Assembly: GCA_028702395.1 (NCBI GenBank) | Contig: JAQVOV010000094.1 | Span: forward strand, 1-6,111 | Origin: Candidatus Omnitrophota bacterium | Lineage (GTDB): Bacteria > Omnitrophota > Gorgyraeia > JABMRN01 | Direction of reading: 5' to 3' | Length of the DNA: 6,111 nucleotides | Part shown: positions 5,707 to 6,111 of the stretch, one piece after another | How positions within the stretch are numbered: the first letter of the stretch is position 1 | How the letters are laid out: each line of letters starts with the position of its first letter | The notes under the pieces: generated by a model | The model's input: only the letters and a program-made list of their open reading frames with translations | Database searches by the model: none | What the model was told of the DNA's origin: nothing | Made by a program: the position numbers and the translations under genes

Positions 5707-5933
5707 AAGGTAAAAGGGTGGATCGTCCTGAAATGAGCCACGCGCAGCGAGCCGCGAGCTACGAACTTAATGATGGTTCTAAAAAAAGGTTTATTATAAG
5801 CTTATTTAGGACGGTCTATTAGCGCGTAGCTCGAGACGCGTAGCTCGTGGCAAAAGAATGGTACACAGGGTTTTTAATAAGATTCCACAATGATATTCTA
5901 GATTTTTTACTTTTACCTTTTTACTTTTACCTT
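5684..5933 (+). repeat. Outer composite repeat with AAAAGGN arms, spanning the rfbG-rfbH gap
   Basis: Five left-arm units are in register: AAAAGGA, AAAAGGC, AAAAGGT, AAAAGGT, AAAAGGG (5684-5718). They lead into the core GTGGATCGTCCTGAA (5718-5732). The right arm (5905-5933), read on the other strand, alternates GGTAAAA and GTAAAAA. The left arm begins within the rfbG-like coding sequence and the right arm ends about 20 bases before the rfbH ATG. A second element with different heptamers sits between the arms (5735-5851). The stretch 5852-5904 is AT-rich and I see no gene in it. Confidence 0.75.
5735..5851 (+). repeat. Inner composite repeat with GC-rich GAGCYRC arms, nested in the outer one
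   Basis: Left-arm units are GAGCCAC, GCGCAGC, GAGCCGC, GAGCTAC (5735-5762). The right arm holds GTAGCTC (5826-5832), GAGACGC (5833-5839) and GTAGCTC (5840-5846), closing with CGTGGC against GCCACG at 5738. Between the arms are an inverted pair of cores, GTTCTAAA (5776-5783) and GTCCTAAA on the minus strand (5812-5805), and the palindrome ATAAGCTTAT (5796-5805). The plan is the same as at 4566-4676 with a different heptamer. Its GC-rich arms stand out sharply from the AT-rich surroundings. Confidence 0.8.
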
Positions 5934-5954
5934 GAACAGACTATTGAGGGAAAA

Positions 5955-6111
5955 ATGAATAAAGAAAAGAAGATATATGATCAGATAAAAGATAAGGTCA
6001 AAGAATTATATTTGCTGCGCAAGGAAAATGCTCCTAAAAAAACAAGGATCAATTATGGCGGGAGAGTATATGATGAAAAGGATATAGGGGCAGTTGTAGA
6101 ATCAGGACTTT
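5955..6111 (+). CDS. rfbH: CDP-4-keto-6-deoxyglucose 3-dehydrase, N-terminal part (3' end outside window)
   Basis: ATG 5955 is preceded by GAGGG at 5946-5950 with four bases between, and opens a frame that runs to the window edge (52 codons). The protein begins with a charged helical stretch (MNKEKKIYDQIKDKVKELYL). It continues with PKKTRINYGGRVYDEKDIGAVVESGL, which matches the start of RfbH/DegT-family sugar enzymes, where a PxSG-K or I-Y-GRV-DE motif precedes a helix and the residues that bind the cofactor. RfbH is the PMP- and iron-sulfur-dependent dehydrase that removes the 3-hydroxyl of CDP-4-keto-6-deoxyglucose on the way to abequose, paratose, tyvelose or ascarylose. The cofactor and iron-sulfur residues are beyond the window. 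The call rests on this short match plus the rfbF and rfbG context; another DegT-family aminotransferase is the main alternative. Confidence 0.8.
   Translation, partial: MNKEKKIYDQIKDKVKELYLLRKENAPKKTRINYGGRVYDEKDIGAVVESGL

Overview
The window is a stretch of an AT-rich bacterial genome. Its gene content (HD-GYP signalling protein, a large YfhO-like GT-C membrane protein, and the rfbF-rfbG-rfbH start of a CDP-3,6-dideoxyhexose pathway) points to a bacterium that makes a decorated surface polysaccharide, most likely Gram-negative with an O-antigen. All five genes are on the + strand. Taxonomy cannot be fixed from the sequence. The loose intergenic spacing filled with short degenerate repeats resembles uncultured lineages such as Omnitrophota, but that is only an impression.

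Layout. 1-396: 3' end of an HD-GYP gene, followed by heptamer repeats and a small terminator-like hairpin. 597-3161: complete 854-codon YfhO-like polytopic membrane protein, with no Shine-Dalgarno sequence and possibly a leaderless mRNA. 3162-3719: 558 bp without a gene, packed with hairpins, REP-like palindromes, four kinds of 7-bp repeat, a good sigma-70-type promoter (TTGTTA, 17 bp, TATAAT) and a heptamer-built hairpin just before the next ribosome binding site. 3720-4550: glucose-1-phosphate cytidylyltransferase (rfbF). 4696-5706: NAD-dependent SDR dehydratase, probably CDP-glucose 4,6-dehydratase (rfbG-like). 5955-6111: first 52 codons of the PLP/PMP-type CDP-4-keto-6-deoxyglucose 3-dehydrase (rfbH). 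The last three would act in order: Glc-1-P to CDP-glucose, to CDP-4-keto-6-deoxyglucose, to the 3-deoxy intermediate. The YfhO-like protein may act later on lipid-linked sugars or polymers, but that link is only by proximity.

The most unusual content lies between the genes. Every gap carries degenerate tandem repeats with the same 7-bp period but a different unit sequence (AGCTNTY, AAAAGGN, GACACAN, RACCAGA, GAGCYRC). In several places the repeats are arranged as inverted arms around a shared core, roughly GTGGAANGTYCTRAA, which I count eight times. One such element appears nested inside another between rfbG and rfbH. Two copies run into the 3' ends of genes, so two unrelated proteins share the same repeat-encoded tail (KEKVKR and KEKGKR) and stop codon. 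This looks like a family of composite, possibly mobile, hairpin-forming repeats. I do not recognise it as a named family, although the heptamer period recalls the STRR repeats of cyanobacteria.
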